Part shown: in pieces, positions 16,486 through 25,738 of the stretch | How the letters are laid out: each line of letters starts with the position of its first letter | How positions within the stretch are numbered: the first letter of the stretch is position 1 | Assembly (NCBI RefSeq): GCF_011752525.1 | Contig: NZ_VWXI01000010.1 | Span: forward strand, 124,001 to 188,000 | Length of the DNA stretch: 64,000 nt | From: Pantoea sp. Cy-639 | GTDB lineage: Bacteria; Pseudomonadota; Gammaproteobacteria; Pseudomonadales; Pseudomonadaceae | Reading direction: 5' to 3' | Made by a program: the position numbers and the translations under genes | The notes under the pieces: model-generated | What the model was told of the DNA's origin: nothing | The model's input: only the letters and a program-made list of their open reading frames with translations | Database searches by the model: none

Positions 16486-18657
16486 ATGATGGAACGAAAT
16501 CCAGAGGCTGCCGCGCAGCTCTCTGTCAGTGGTTTTGAAGAGCATGCATGGCTCACGCAGCAGCAATATCCGGAGCAGTCCTTGCGCCACTTCAGCGCCT
16601 GGCGCTTCGCCGAAGGCCTGGACCTGGCCAGGCTGGAGCAGGCGCTGCAGGCGGTGATCGAGCAGGTCCCGGACCTCAATGCCCGCTACTGCTTCAACGA
16701 TGACGGCGAGCTGAACAAGCTGCACGCCACGGACTGGCGAACCTGCGTCGCTGTATCGAGTGTCGACGCCGAGGCCCAGGCCGAAGCGTGCGTGCAGGCG
16801 CTGCGCAGCGAGCCTTGGGATGCCGAGCGGCAACCGCCGTTCAATGCGCTGGTGCAGCAGCATGGCCAGGCGACGATCCTGGCCTTCGTGCTGCACCCGG
16901 TGCTCGACCAGACCTGCCGCGAGGATGACCTGTACCGCATGGTCATGAATGCCTATGCCGGCCGGCCAGTCGGCGCGCCGCACCTGCCCTGGCGGCAGTG
17001 GCAGGCGACGGCGCAGACCGCGTCCGCGCTCTCGCAGGTCCAGGTCGCGGGCGCAGGCGACGATGCCGCGCAGATCATCCTGGGCGAGTTCCGCAGCGCC
17101 CTGGCCGAGCCGGGCATGGGCCTGGACGACGATTTCTTCGATTTCGGCGGTCATTCGCTGCTGGCGACCCGCATCATCGGCAAGCTGCTGGGCAGCCATG
17201 GCCTCGAAGTGCAGTTCAACGATTTCTTCAGCGCGCCCACGGCCAAGGCCCTGGCCGCGCGCGCCCAGGTGCTGGGCCAGGGCGTCCGGCCGGTGCTGCC
17301 CGGGCAGGCGGCGGAGGTGCGCAAGGCGCCGTTCGCCCTGGCCCAGGCCTCGCTGGGCCGCGCCTATGCAGCCTTCGACTTCGGCACCATCTTCAATCTG
17401 CCGTTCGCCATGGACTTCCTCGATGAAGTCGACGAGGCGCTGTTCGAGCAGGCGTTCGCCGACCTCGTCGAGCGCCACGCCAGCCTGCGCAGCACCTTCC
17501 ACTTCAGCGAGGGCGAGGCGTACCAGCAGATCGTGCCGCTGGCCGAGCTGCCGCGCTACCGTTGGTTCTGGTCGAGCCACGACAGCGCGGGCGCTTCGCT
17601 GGCCAGCGAGGCCGGCTACCGCTTCGACCTGTCGCGCGAGCTGCCGATGCGCGTGCGCTTCTTCCGCGACCCGCAGCATCAGCGCCAGAGCCTGTCATTG
17701 CTGGTGCACCACATGGCCATCGATGAATGGTCGCTGAACGTGATGATGCAAGAGCTGGCCCAGGCCTACCAGGCCCGCGCCAATGGCCGTGCGCCGATCT
17801 GGGACGCGCCGGCGCCCTCGTTCCATGAGTACGCGCAGCGCGAGCAGGCCAAAGGTATCGACGCACAACACCTGGCCTACTGGACCGACATGCTGCGCCC
17901 GGCGACCCCCGGGCTGGCCCTGCCGGCCGTGGATGGCCAGGCCGGCGTGACCAGCGGCGCGGCCACGACCCGGGCCGAGTGGTTCGAGATCCGTCCGCAG
18001 CAGGCGCTGATCGATGGCCTGCATGGCTTCGCCCGGCAGAACAACGCGTCGCTGTTCGGCGTGCTGTACACCGCCATCGCCGTGGCCCTGCACAAGGTGG
18101 GCGGCCTGCGCGACCTGGTCATCGGCACGTCGGCGTCGGGGCGCACTGATCCTGCGTACTACGACACGGTGGGCTACTTCACCACCATGGTGGCGCACCG
18201 CGTGCAGTTCGATGCGCAGCAGAGCGTTGGTGCGCTGATCGAGCACACCAGTCGCATGATCAACGACTCCATGGCCTTCGCCGATGTACCGATGGAGCAG
18301 ATCCAGCAGGCGCTGGGCATGACCGCCGCGGACGGCCTGCTGTTCGACGTGTATGTGCAGATCCACGCCAACAACGCGCTCAACGGCGAGTTGCCGGCCC
18401 CCGAGGCCGGGTCGATCCGCTACCGCCAGATCGACCCGGAGAAGAACCAGTCGATGTTCGGCATCCAGTTCGAGATCATGGACAACGTGATCGACGGCCA
18501 GCGCGCCCTGCGCCTGGTGGTGACCTACCGTTCGGACCGCTACAGCGCCGCGCAGATGGCCCGTGTGCGCACGGCGATCGAGCAGGTGCTGGCGCAGTTC
18601 GTCAGCGCCGCTGGCGCTGACGCGCGGCTGGAGCAGGTTGCAATCCTGGCAGGCTGA
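16486..18657 (+). CDS. pmsG: Siderophore NRPS, partial-C / carrier / condensation (PmsG-like)
   Basis: 723-residue non-ribosomal peptide synthetase subunit. Residues about 10-180 look like a truncated condensation-type lobe without the HHxxxDG motif. A carrier domain follows, with DDFFDFGGHSLLATR (Ser224 takes phosphopantetheine). A full condensation domain from about residue 280 has HHMAIDEWS near residue 408, where the usual Gly after the catalytic Asp is Glu. It would carry the aryl-threonyl/oxazoline intermediate and transfer it to N-hydroxyhistamine, releasing the product; no thioesterase is present. The reaction is inferred from pseudomonine/acinetobactin logic. ATGs at 16486 and 16489 are both usable, with AAAGGCGGG upstream. 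The symbol is assigned by domain logic, not alignment. Confidence 0.82.
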   Translation: MMERNPEAAAQLSVSGFEEHAWLTQQQYPEQSLRHFSAWRFAEGLDLARLEQALQAVIEQVPDLNARYCFNDDGELNKLHATDWRTCVAVSSVDAEAQAEACVQALRSEPWDAERQPPFNALVQQHGQATILAFVLHPVLDQTCREDDLYRMVMNAYAGRPVGAPHLPWRQWQATAQTASALSQVQVAGAGDDAAQIILGEFRSALAEPGMGLDDDFFDFGGHSLLATRIIGKLLGSHGLEVQFNDFFSAPTAKALAARAQVLGQGVRPVLPGQAAEVRKAPFALAQASLGRAYAAFDFGTIFNLPFAMDFLDEVDEALFEQAFADLVERHASLRSTFHFSEGEAYQQIVPLAELPRYRWFWSSHDSAGASLASEAGYRFDLSRELPMRVRFFRDPQHQRQSLSLLVHHMAIDEWSLNVMMQELAQAYQARANGRAPIWDAPAPSFHEYAQREQAKGIDAQHLAYWTDMLRPATPGLALPAVDGQAGVTSGAATTRAEWFEIRPQQALIDGLHGFARQNNASLFGVLYTAIAVALHKVGGLRDLVIGTSASGRTDPAYYDTVGYFTTMVAHRVQFDAQQSVGALIEHTSRMINDSMAFADVPMEQIQQALGMTAADGLLFDVYVQIHANNALNGELPAPEAGSIRYRQIDPEKNQSMFGIQFEIMDNVIDGQRALRLVVTYRSDRYSAAQMARVRTAIEQVLAQFVSAAGADARLEQVAILAG

Positions 18658-18672
18658 ATGGCCGGCAGAAAA

Positions 18673-18702
18673 AACCGGGGCCTGGTGCCCCGGTTTTTTT
18701 TG
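18673..18702. terminator. Bidirectional intrinsic terminator
   Basis: AACCGGGGC, loop CTGGT, then GCCCCGGTT forms a perfect 9-bp stem, followed on the plus strand by a run of T and preceded by a run of A. It lies between the convergent ends of the T-C NRPS gene and the N-monooxygenase gene and can stop transcription from both sides. Confidence 0.92.
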
Positions 18703-18715
18703 TGCCGTGCGCCGG

Positions 18716-20035
18716 TCAGGCGTCGTGCATGCCGTACTGCTGGAAGGCCGAGCGCTTGGGCAGGCGATAGTGGTCGCGGCCCAGCAACTGGTTGAGGATC
18801 GTCGCGTTGCGGATGGCGGCGATACCCAGGTCGGGCGAGCCGACGCCGTGCTGGAAGATCTCGGCGTTCTGCACGAACACGCGTCCGGCGCCGGCATCGC
18901 GACGGCGTGCGGTGAAGTCCTCATCGACGATGCAGTCGCCGTGTTCGTCGGTGGCCAGCAGGCTGTCCTTCAGGCGCTCGAACCACTGCGGCCAGGCATG
19001 CCCGTAGCCGGTTGCGGCGACGATGGCGTCGGCTTCGAAGGCGCCGACCTGCTCCAGTTCACGGTGGCGGTAGACGACCTTGAGGCGGCCGGCATGGTCC
19101 TCGATGCGTTCCACCTCGCAGTTGGACAGCAGGGTCAGCCCGGTCTCGGCGCCGCCGATCGAACGCTCGTAGATCAAGTCGTAGATGTCGCCGATGGTCG
19201 AGAAACTGATGCCCTTGTACAGCAGGCCCTGGCCGGCGACGATCTCGCGGCGGCGCTCACGGGGAATGCTGTGGAAGTACGCCATGTAGGACGGGGTGAA
19301 GCACTCCTGGCCCAGCTTGGAATACTCCATCGGGTGGAAGCCCGGCGTGCGGGTGATCCAGCGGATCGACGCGCCTGCCGCTACCCGCTCGGGGGTCAGC
19401 TCGCTGAACAAGGCCAGCACGCACTCCGCCGCGCTCTGGCCGGAGCCGATGACGGTTACCTGGCGGCAGTCGCGCAATTGCGCCTGGCGTTTGCCGAACT
19501 CGGCCGAATGCATGATCGGCGCGCTGCTCTTGACCTGGGCCCAGCGCGGCAGGATCGGCGAGGTGCCGATGCCCACGGCCAGGTGCCGGCTGTGGTACTG
19601 GCGCTTGAAGCCGGACAGCGACTGGCTCTCGATCAGGAAGCGATCGGCCTGGGCGTCATAGGCGACATCGCAGACCTCCTCGGCGAAGCGACAGCTCGCC
19701 AGTTGCTGCGAGGCCCAGCGGCAGTAGTGGTCGTACTCCCGGCGCGGCACCTGGAAGTTGTCGTAGTAGTAGAACTGGTACAGCCGGTCGTGCTGGTGCA
19801 GGTAGTTCAGGTAGCTCAACGGGTGGGTCGGGTCGGCCATGGTCACCAGGTCGGCCAGGAACGGCACCTGCAGCGTGGTGCCCGGCAGCAGCAGGCCTTC
19901 ATGCCAGCGGAACTCGGGCTTGCGTTCGAGGAAGACACCGCTGCTGCCCGGGTGGCTGGCCAGCAGCGCGGCCAGGCCCAGGTTGAACGGGCCGATGCCG
20001 ATGCCGGCGATGTCTACGGTGGGTGTGTCCTTCAT
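18716..20035 (-). CDS. Flavin N-monooxygenase, probable histamine N-hydroxylase (BasC-like)
   Basis: NADPH/FAD-dependent N-hydroxylating monooxygenase of the lysine/ornithine type, about 439 residues. It has an N-terminal FAD motif (GIGIGPFNLGLAAL), the family block FLADLVTMADPTHPLSYLNYL, and an NADPH-binding GSGQSAAECVLALF in the middle. Its place in a locus with histidine decarboxylase and a salicylate-activating enzyme points to hydroxylation of histamine, as BasC does for acinetobactin; this is inferred from context. The ATG at 20035 is preferred because GGAG lies 9 bases upstream; an ATG at 20050 is in frame. It follows the NRPS gene on the same strand by 63 bases. Confidence 0.88.
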   Translation of the reverse strand: MKDTPTVDIAGIGIGPFNLGLAALLASHPGSSGVFLERKPEFRWHEGLLLPGTTLQVPFLADLVTMADPTHPLSYLNYLHQHDRLYQFYYYDNFQVPRREYDHYCRWASQQLASCRFAEEVCDVAYDAQADRFLIESQSLSGFKRQYHSRHLAVGIGTSPILPRWAQVKSSAPIMHSAEFGKRQAQLRDCRQVTVIGSGQSAAECVLALFSELTPERVAAGASIRWITRTPGFHPMEYSKLGQECFTPSYMAYFHSIPRERRREIVAGQGLLYKGISFSTIGDIYDLIYERSIGGAETGLTLLSNCEVERIEDHAGRLKVVYRHRELEQVGAFEADAIVAATGYGHAWPQWFERLKDSLLATDEHGDCIVDEDFTARRRDAGAGRVFVQNAEIFQHGVGSPDLGIAAIRNATILNQLLGRDHYRLPKRSAFQQYGMHDA

Positions 20036-20098
20036 CCAGTGTGTCTCCATGCATCTTGCTGTCAGGGGGCGCTGTGCCCCCTGGGGTTGTGGCGAAAC

Positions 20099-23000
20099 TC
20101 AGGCGTCGAGCAGTCGTTCGACGTCTTCGGGGTTGCGACAGCGCAGCAGTTGTCCGGGGGACAGGGCCACGGCGAAGCGTGCCTGCAGGTGCGCCGCCAG
20201 GGTCTTCAGGTGCTGGGGGCGCAGACCCAGGCTGAGGAAGTCGACGGCGTTGCCGGCCGGGCGCGTGGCACCGAGCACCGTCAGGTAGATCTCCAGCACC
20301 TTGTCGCGAACAGTGGCCGCGGTGTCCGCCGGAGCCTGGCTGTCGAGCAGCGCCCTGGCCCGCGGGCGGTCGGGCTTGCCGTTCTGTGACAGCGGCAACT
20401 CGGCCACGCAGACAAAGCGCGTCGGCACATGGGACTGGGCCAGGTGCTGGCGGGCGTGGTTGCGCAGTTCGGCCACGCCCGGGTCGCCCTGTTCGGGATC
20501 GGCGACATACAGCGCTCCCAGGTTGACCTCGCCCAGGCGCGGGTCGCCGAAATCGACCACCAGCACGTGGTGCAGGGCAGGGTGGCTGGCCAGGGCCATT
20601 TCGATGTCCGGCAGCGAGACGCGTACCCCGCGCACCTTCACATAGCCGTTGACCCGGCTGTCGAACAGCAGGACGCCATCGGCACGGTAACGCCCGCAGT
20701 CGCCGGTGCGGAACGCGCGCACGGCCTGGCCGTGGGCGTCGTCGAGGGTGACGAAGTCGCTCTGCAGCAACTCGCCACCCTGCAGGTAGCCCAGCGCCAG
20801 GTTGGCGCCGCTGGTGTGGATGCGCCCGACCACGCCTGCCGGGCAATGCCGGCCCTGGGCATCGAGCACGTGATAGGCCGTACCCGGCAGGGGCCGGCCA
20901 TAGGGGATCTGCGTGCGGTCATCGGCGCCGATCTCGTGCCAGATGCTCCAGATGGTGGTCTCGGTCGGCCCGCCGAGGGAGATCAGCCGCGCCGCCGGCA
21001 ACAACTCGCGCAGCTCGGCGATCACCGCCGGCTTGATGTAGTCGCCACCCTGGGCAAGCAGGCGCAGGCTCGCGAGGCTATCGCCCGCGCGGCAGGCCAG
21101 GAGCATCTCGAGGATGGCCGGCACCGAGCACCACAGGGTCACCCCGTGGCGGGCAACCAGCTGGTTCCAGGCGCGCGCGTCCTTGTCCTCGCCGGGGCTC
21201 GGCAGGACCAGGGTGGCACCGGCGGCCAGGCTGCCAAACACGTCGAATACCGACATGTCGTGGTGCAGCGGGGTCACCGAGAGGAACACGTCCTGCGCGT
21301 CCACCGCCCAGTGCGCCAGGGTGCTGCCGATCACGTTGGCGGTGGCGCGGTTGTTGAGCACCACGCACTTGGGCTGGCCGGTGGTGCCGGAGGTATACAG
21401 GTAGTAGGCCGGCGCCTCGTTCAGCGACAGGTCCGCCAGCGCCTGGGGGGCCGCCGCGGGTTCGGCCAGCAGTTCGGCGCAGCGCGCGGCCGGGTGGCCG
21501 AAGGCCTCGCCATCGGCCAGCACCACCAGGTCGGGGCGGCAGTTGTCCAGCAGGTAGCGGCGTCGCTCCTCGGGCGCGGCAGCGTCGATCGGCACCCAGA
21601 TCACTCCGGTCAGCGCGCAGGCGAGGGTCATTTGGGTGTGCTCCGGGCTGCGCGGCAGGCACAGGGCGAGCACCTTGCCCTGGTCCAGCCCGCGGGCGCG
21701 CAGCGCGGCGATGATGCGGGCGACGCCATCGCCCAGTTCGGCGTAGCTGAGCTGTCGTTCGCCCTGGATCAGCGCCACCTTGTCTGCCTCGGGGCTGAAC
21801 AGGCGCTGGGCGATGCGCGCCAGGAAGGGCTCCTGGCTTGCGTGTGCGGGCGGGCTGTTGAGGCAGTAGTGGTGGCTATCGACCAGCGCGCGGGTGTCGA
21901 GGTCGAACTCGCCGCGCTCGGCAATCTGTTCGATGGCCTGGCCCAAGGCACGCAGGATGTCGCTGACCTGCGCTGCGGCGAGCATGTCCCGGGCGTAGTC
22001 GATATCCAGCCGCAGGGCACCGTCGGCGTCGGCCCAGAAACGCACGTCCATGGCCACCTGGGGCGTCTGGGTCAGGCCGTCGTGCAGATGCATGCCGCTA
22101 CTGGCCGGCACCGATGGCCAGGACAGGCCGTTGGTGATGACCACCGGCAGCACCGGGCCGGGGCCGCAGCGCTCGAACAGCAGGCGGGCCAGGTCGACTC
22201 CGGAGAACGCCAGGTGCTGCAAGCCTTCGAGGACATCCACCTGCAAGCGGGCGGCGCGTTCGCCGAAGCTGGCATCGTGCGCCTTCCAGTTGATGGCGAT
22301 GAAGCTGGAGCGGTTGGCGAACGCGGCATCGGTCTGCGGCGCCACCGGCACTGCGACGCACAGGTCGCCCTCGCTGAGCCAGCGGGACAACACCTCGAGC
22401 ACCACGGCCATCAGCGCGGAGTTCTTGAACAGGCGCTGGCGGGCGCCGGCCTTGCTCAGGGCGGCGAAGCGCTGCTTGTCGATGCTCAGGCTCTGGCGCG
22501 CATAGCGGGCAGCGCCGGCCTGCTCCAGGGGCACCTGCCAGGGCAGGCGTGGCGCGTTGTCCACCGCAGCCAGCTTGGCGCTCCAGTAGGCACTGGCCGC
22601 CTGGCGTGCATCGCTGGCCGCGACGGGCGGGGCGCTGGCTTCATGGGCAGGCGTCGCGGGTACATGACCGTCGAACAGCTCCAGCATCAATGTGGCGATC
22701 GAGCGACCATCGAGAATCAGCGCATCCATGCGCACAAAGGCCACCTGCTGCTGGCCGGGCAACTGGAACAGGGTGACATTCCACGGCGCGCGATCCAGGG
22801 GGAACTGGGCGTGGGCGTAGTCGTCGCGGCGCAGGTCGATGGCGTGCAGCGCCTGGTCGAGTGGCAGGTGGGCGAGGTCGATCTCCTCCAGGTTGACCTG
22901 CGGCTCGTCGCTGACGTATTGCACCAGCCGTTGCGTATCGATGCGGGTGCGCAGGCTCGGGTGGCGCTCGACCATCGCCTGCAAGCGCTCGCGCACCTGG

Positions 23001-24424
23001 GCAGGGTCGATCTGCCCGCGGTATTCGCGAAACTCCTGCATGGCCACGCCGCCCAGCGGTACCTGGGTGCCACGGCCGAGCAGGTAGGCCTGTTGCAAGG
23101 CGTTCAGGGGCTGTGCGCAGGCCTTGCGCGGCAGCGTCCGCTCGAGCGTCCGCGGGTCGGCCGCCACGGTGCTGACGAGCGCCACGAAGCGCTCGAACAG
23201 GGTGTTGATCCAGGCCTGGGGCAGGGCGTCGAGGCGCACGTCCCAGTTGATCAGGATGCCGCCATCGGCACAGGCGACCTGCGCGTCCAGGGCAACCTGG
23301 GGGCCTTGTGAAATCACCCAGTTCAGATCGCCAAAGCTGCGGCGTACCTGTTCGGACAGCAGCTCGCCTTCCGGCAGGTCGAGCGCGCTGGTGAACACCA
23401 CCGGCGCCAGTTGCGGGGTGCCGTGGTGGCGCGACAGGTCGCGCATCACGTTGACCCCTGAATAGCTGCTGTGTTCCAGCAGATCGATCATTTTCCCCGA
23501 CAGTTGCCCGCAGAGTGCGGCCGGGGTGGCCGCCGCGTCGAGGTCGACATCGAGGATCAGCACGTTGGCGAACTCGCCGACCACGCGCTCGACGCCGTCC
23601 ACCAGCGGCGGGCGCCAGAACGCCGGCACGTTGAGACGAAAACGCGTGTCGCCGGTATGGGCGCCGAGCGTTGCGGCGAACAGCCCGAGCATCAGGTTCG
23701 ACAGCGTCAGCCGGCGCGTGCGCGCCAGTTGCGTCAGGGCCTGGCGCTGGCGTGCGTCGAGGCGGGTGCTCAGGCGCTGGCTGTGGGCGTGCTCGGGCGC
23801 AGTCGCCGGCAAGGGCAGGGTCGGGGCCGGGGCGATGTCGCCGAGGCGTTCGCGCCACCAGCGCCGATCGCGCTCGTGCGCCGCCTTGAGCGTGCTGTCG
23901 CTGCGCGCCAGGTCCCACCAGTCGAAGAATGCCGGGGTGGCGGGCAGGGGCTGGGCAGGGGAGGCGTAGCAGCATGCCAGGTCCTCCAGCAGCGGGCGGA
24001 AGCTCGAAGGATCGATGGCGATCATGTCGGTATCGACGTGCAATCGAACCTGGTCGCCCGCCAGCAGGCTCACGGCGAAGCGTGCCGGGTTGGCGTGGCG
24101 CAGGTCCAGTTGCTGGTGGCTCCATTGCTCGCGCTTGCGCAGCAGGTGTTGCTCGGCCTGTGGCGCGCTCAGCGCGCGCAGGTCCTCGACCTCCAGCTGC
24201 GGTGCCTGGTCGAGGGGGGCGAGGTATTGCTGGCCTTGTTCGCTGATGCGCAGGCGCAGCATGGGATGCCTCTGGCTGACCTGGGCCAGCGCGGTGCGCA
24301 ATCTGTCCAGGTCGATCCCGTGGCCGTCGAACTCCGCGTACAGATGAGCTGAAACTTTCCCTAGTGCCGCATGAGCAGTGCGCCCGATCCAACAGGCGGC
24401 TTGCATCGAAGTTAACTCTCTCAT
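20099..24424 (-). CDS. pmsD: Siderophore NRPS, Cy-Cy-A with degenerate carrier domain (PmsD-like)
   Basis: 1,441-residue synthetase. Cy1 covers about residues 1-430 with the heterocyclisation motif DMIAIDPSS near 131. Cy2 covers about 435-865 with DALILDGRS near 566; both keep DxxxxDxxS. The adenylation domain covers about 880-1360 with [10 protein letters not shown] near 1009, GGPTETT, FRTGD and a terminal NGK. The last ~70 residues look like a carrier domain, but the phosphopantetheine Ser is replaced ([11 protein letters not shown], Pro at the Ser position). Threonine must therefore be loaded on another carrier, probably that of the PmsG-like protein. Threonine as substrate is inferred from the pseudomonine pathway. 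Starts at 24424 or 24406 are possible. Divergent from pmsC across a Fur-box-like site. Confidence 0.88.
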   Translation of the reverse strand: MRELTSMQAACWIGRTAHAALGKVSAHLYAEFDGHGIDLDRLRTALAQVSQRHPMLRLRISEQGQQYLAPLDQAPQLEVEDLRALSAPQAEQHLLRKREQWSHQQLDLRHANPARFAVSLLAGDQVRLHVDTDMIAIDPSSFRPLLEDLACCYASPAQPLPATPAFFDWWDLARSDSTLKAAHERDRRWWRERLGDIAPAPTLPLPATAPEHAHSQRLSTRLDARQRQALTQLARTRRLTLSNLMLGLFAATLGAHTGDTRFRLNVPAFWRPPLVDGVERVVGEFANVLILDVDLDAAATPAALCGQLSGKMIDLLEHSSYSGVNVMRDLSRHHGTPQLAPVVFTSALDLPEGELLSEQVRRSFGDLNWVISQGPQVALDAQVACADGGILINWDVRLDALPQAWINTLFERFVALVSTVAADPRTLERTLPRKACAQPLNALQQAYLLGRGTQVPLGGVAMQEFREYRGQIDPAQVRERLQAMVERHPSLRTRIDTQRLVQYVSDEPQVNLEEIDLAHLPLDQALHAIDLRRDDYAHAQFPLDRAPWNVTLFQLPGQQQVAFVRMDALILDGRSIATLMLELFDGHVPATPAHEASAPPVAASDARQAASAYWSAKLAAVDNAPRLPWQVPLEQAGAARYARQSLSIDKQRFAALSKAGARQRLFKNSALMAVVLEVLSRWLSEGDLCVAVPVAPQTDAAFANRSSFIAINWKAHDASFGERAARLQVDVLEGLQHLAFSGVDLARLLFERCGPGPVLPVVITNGLSWPSVPASSGMHLHDGLTQTPQVAMDVRFWADADGALRLDIDYARDMLAAAQVSDILRALGQAIEQIAERGEFDLDTRALVDSHHYCLNSPPAHASQEPFLARIAQRLFSPEADKVALIQGERQLSYAELGDGVARIIAALRARGLDQGKVLALCLPRSPEHTQMTLACALTGVIWVPIDAAAPEERRRYLLDNCRPDLVVLADGEAFGHPAARCAELLAEPAAAPQALADLSLNEAPAYYLYTSGTTGQPKCVVLNNRATANVIGSTLAHWAVDAQDVFLSVTPLHHDMSVFDVFGSLAAGATLVLPSPGEDKDARAWNQLVARHGVTLWCSVPAILEMLLACRAGDSLASLRLLAQGGDYIKPAVIAELRELLPAARLISLGGPTETTIWSIWHEIGADDRTQIPYGRPLPGTAYHVLDAQGRHCPAGVVGRIHTSGANLALGYLQGGELLQSDFVTLDDAHGQAVRAFRTGDCGRYRADGVLLFDSRVNGYVKVRGVRVSLPDIEMALASHPALHHVLVVDFGDPRLGEVNLGALYVADPEQGDPGVAELRNHARQHLAQSHVPTRFVCVAELPLSQNGKPDRPRARALLDSQAPADTAATVRDKVLEIYLTVLGATRPAGNAVDFLSLGLRPQHLKTLAAHLQARFAVALSPGQLLRCRNPEDVERLLDA

Positions 24425-24485
24425 GACTGACTCATATCACGTGATTGACAAGCCCTTGAAAATGGCGTCCTCTATTATTAGAAAC

Positions 24486-24503
24486 GATAATGATTAAGAT
24501 TCA
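24486..24503. promoter_or_regulatory. Fur-box-like site between pmsD-like and pmsC
   Basis: GATAAT-GATTAA-GATTCA gives three consecutive Fur-type hexamers, the best match of the three found in this locus. It lies between divergent starts at 24424 and 24544. The segment ATGATTAAGATTCAA (24490-24504) matches the site at 16314-16328 at 14 of 15 positions, indicating a shared regulatory design. Confidence 0.75.
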
Positions 24504-24543
24504 AGTAGAATTTTAATCGATCAAGCACGGAGGCTGTACCAAG

Positions 24544-25713
24544 ATGAGAACAAGCGTCCTCATGGCGAGTGACATGGACCAGGCAGTACTGGAGAGTGGG
24601 GCGTTCTCGTTCACCTCCGGTGACCGGGAACTGATTGTCAGCGGAGCCATGCAACGCATCGAAACCCCTGCCGCCGGTGGCGAAGACCCCGGCAGTGCCT
24701 TGCAGAAGGCTCTGGCGCAAGCGTTCGAGCGTGCCCGCCAGGCCGGGCAGGAAAACCCGGTGATCGTCGGCGCCGTGCCGTTCGACCCGCGCGAGGCATC
24801 TTGCCTGTACTTGCCCGAACAGAGCCAGTGGCGCACTCGCGACATGACCCGGGAAGTCGCAGGCGGCAACTTGCCGGAACTTCTCGAACAGCAGGATATT
24901 CCCGGCGAACTGGCCTTCAAGCGCTCGGTGGAACAGGCCATCGTCAACTTCCGCCACAGCGATGTTCGCAAGGCGGTGCTATCGACCCAGCGTGAACTGG
25001 TATTTGCCGACACGGTCGATGTCGACACTATCGCCCGCAACTTGCGGGCACAGAATCCCAATGGCTACCACTTCCGCGTGCCGATGGCCGATGGCGGTAC
25101 GCTGCTGGGTGTCAGCCCGGAACTGCTGGTGCGCAAGGAAGGCGCCAGCTTCGTCTCCAACCCCCTGGCCGGCTCGGTCAAGCGCATGGCCGACCCCGAG
25201 GCCGACCAGCGCAACGCCGAGTGGCTGGCGGCGTCGGAAAAGGACCACTACGAGCACGCGTTCGTCACCAGCGACATCGCCGCGCGGGTCGGTGAGCAGT
25301 GCCTGCAACTGAACGTGCCGGCGCGGCCGTCGCTGATCAGCACCCCGGCGCTGTGGCACCTGTCGACGCGCATCGAGGGCACCCTGATCGACCCGGGCGT
25401 CAGCGCCCTGCAACTGGCTTGCCGAATGCACCCGACTCCGGCGGTGTGCGGTTACCCGACCGAACTGGCGCGGCGCCTGATCCGCTTCGTCGAGCACCAC
25501 GAGCGTGGCCTGTTCACCGGCATGGTGGGCTGGTGCGATGCCGCCGGCAACGGCGAGTGGGTGGTGACCATCCGCTGCGGCACGATCAAGGGCAAGCGCG
25601 TGCGGCTGTTCGCCGGCGCCGGCATCGTCGAAGCCTCGCAACCCGAAATCGAGTGGGCGGAAGTCCAGACCAAGCTGCGCACCATGCTGCGTGCCTGCGG
25701 TGTTTCCCAATAA
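24544..25713 (+). CDS. pmsC: Isochorismate synthase
   Basis: Chorismate-binding enzyme (389 residues, EntC/DhbC/PchA family) converting chorismate to isochorismate, the first step to salicylate. Family blocks seen are [53 protein letters not shown] and [12 protein letters not shown], ending with [19 protein letters not shown]. The ATG at 24544 has GGAGG nine bases upstream. It is the first gene of a plus-strand operon C-E-A-B plus the Fur-like gene, the same order as pmsCEAB of P. fluorescens WCS374, and is controlled by the Fur-box-like site just upstream. Confidence 0.95.
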   Translation: MRTSVLMASDMDQAVLESGAFSFTSGDRELIVSGAMQRIETPAAGGEDPGSALQKALAQAFERARQAGQENPVIVGAVPFDPREASCLYLPEQSQWRTRDMTREVAGGNLPELLEQQDIPGELAFKRSVEQAIVNFRHSDVRKAVLSTQRELVFADTVDVDTIARNLRAQNPNGYHFRVPMADGGTLLGVSPELLVRKEGASFVSNPLAGSVKRMADPEADQRNAEWLAASEKDHYEHAFVTSDIAARVGEQCLQLNVPARPSLISTPALWHLSTRIEGTLIDPGVSALQLACRMHPTPAVCGYPTELARRLIRFVEHHERGLFTGMVGWCDAAGNGEWVVTIRCGTIKGKRVRLFAGAGIVEASQPEIEWAEVQTKLRTMLRACGVSQ

Positions 25714-25738
25714 TCCGATTCCCCGACGTGTGACCCCT

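Noticed and set aside
16302..16538. 78-codon ORF across the divergent regulatory region
   Set aside because: Covers the Fur-box-like site and the start of the T-C NRPS gene, has no ribosome site and no coding character.
20429..23311. 960-codon plus-strand ORF
   Set aside because: Antisense of the Cy-Cy-A synthetase gene; no domain recognisable.
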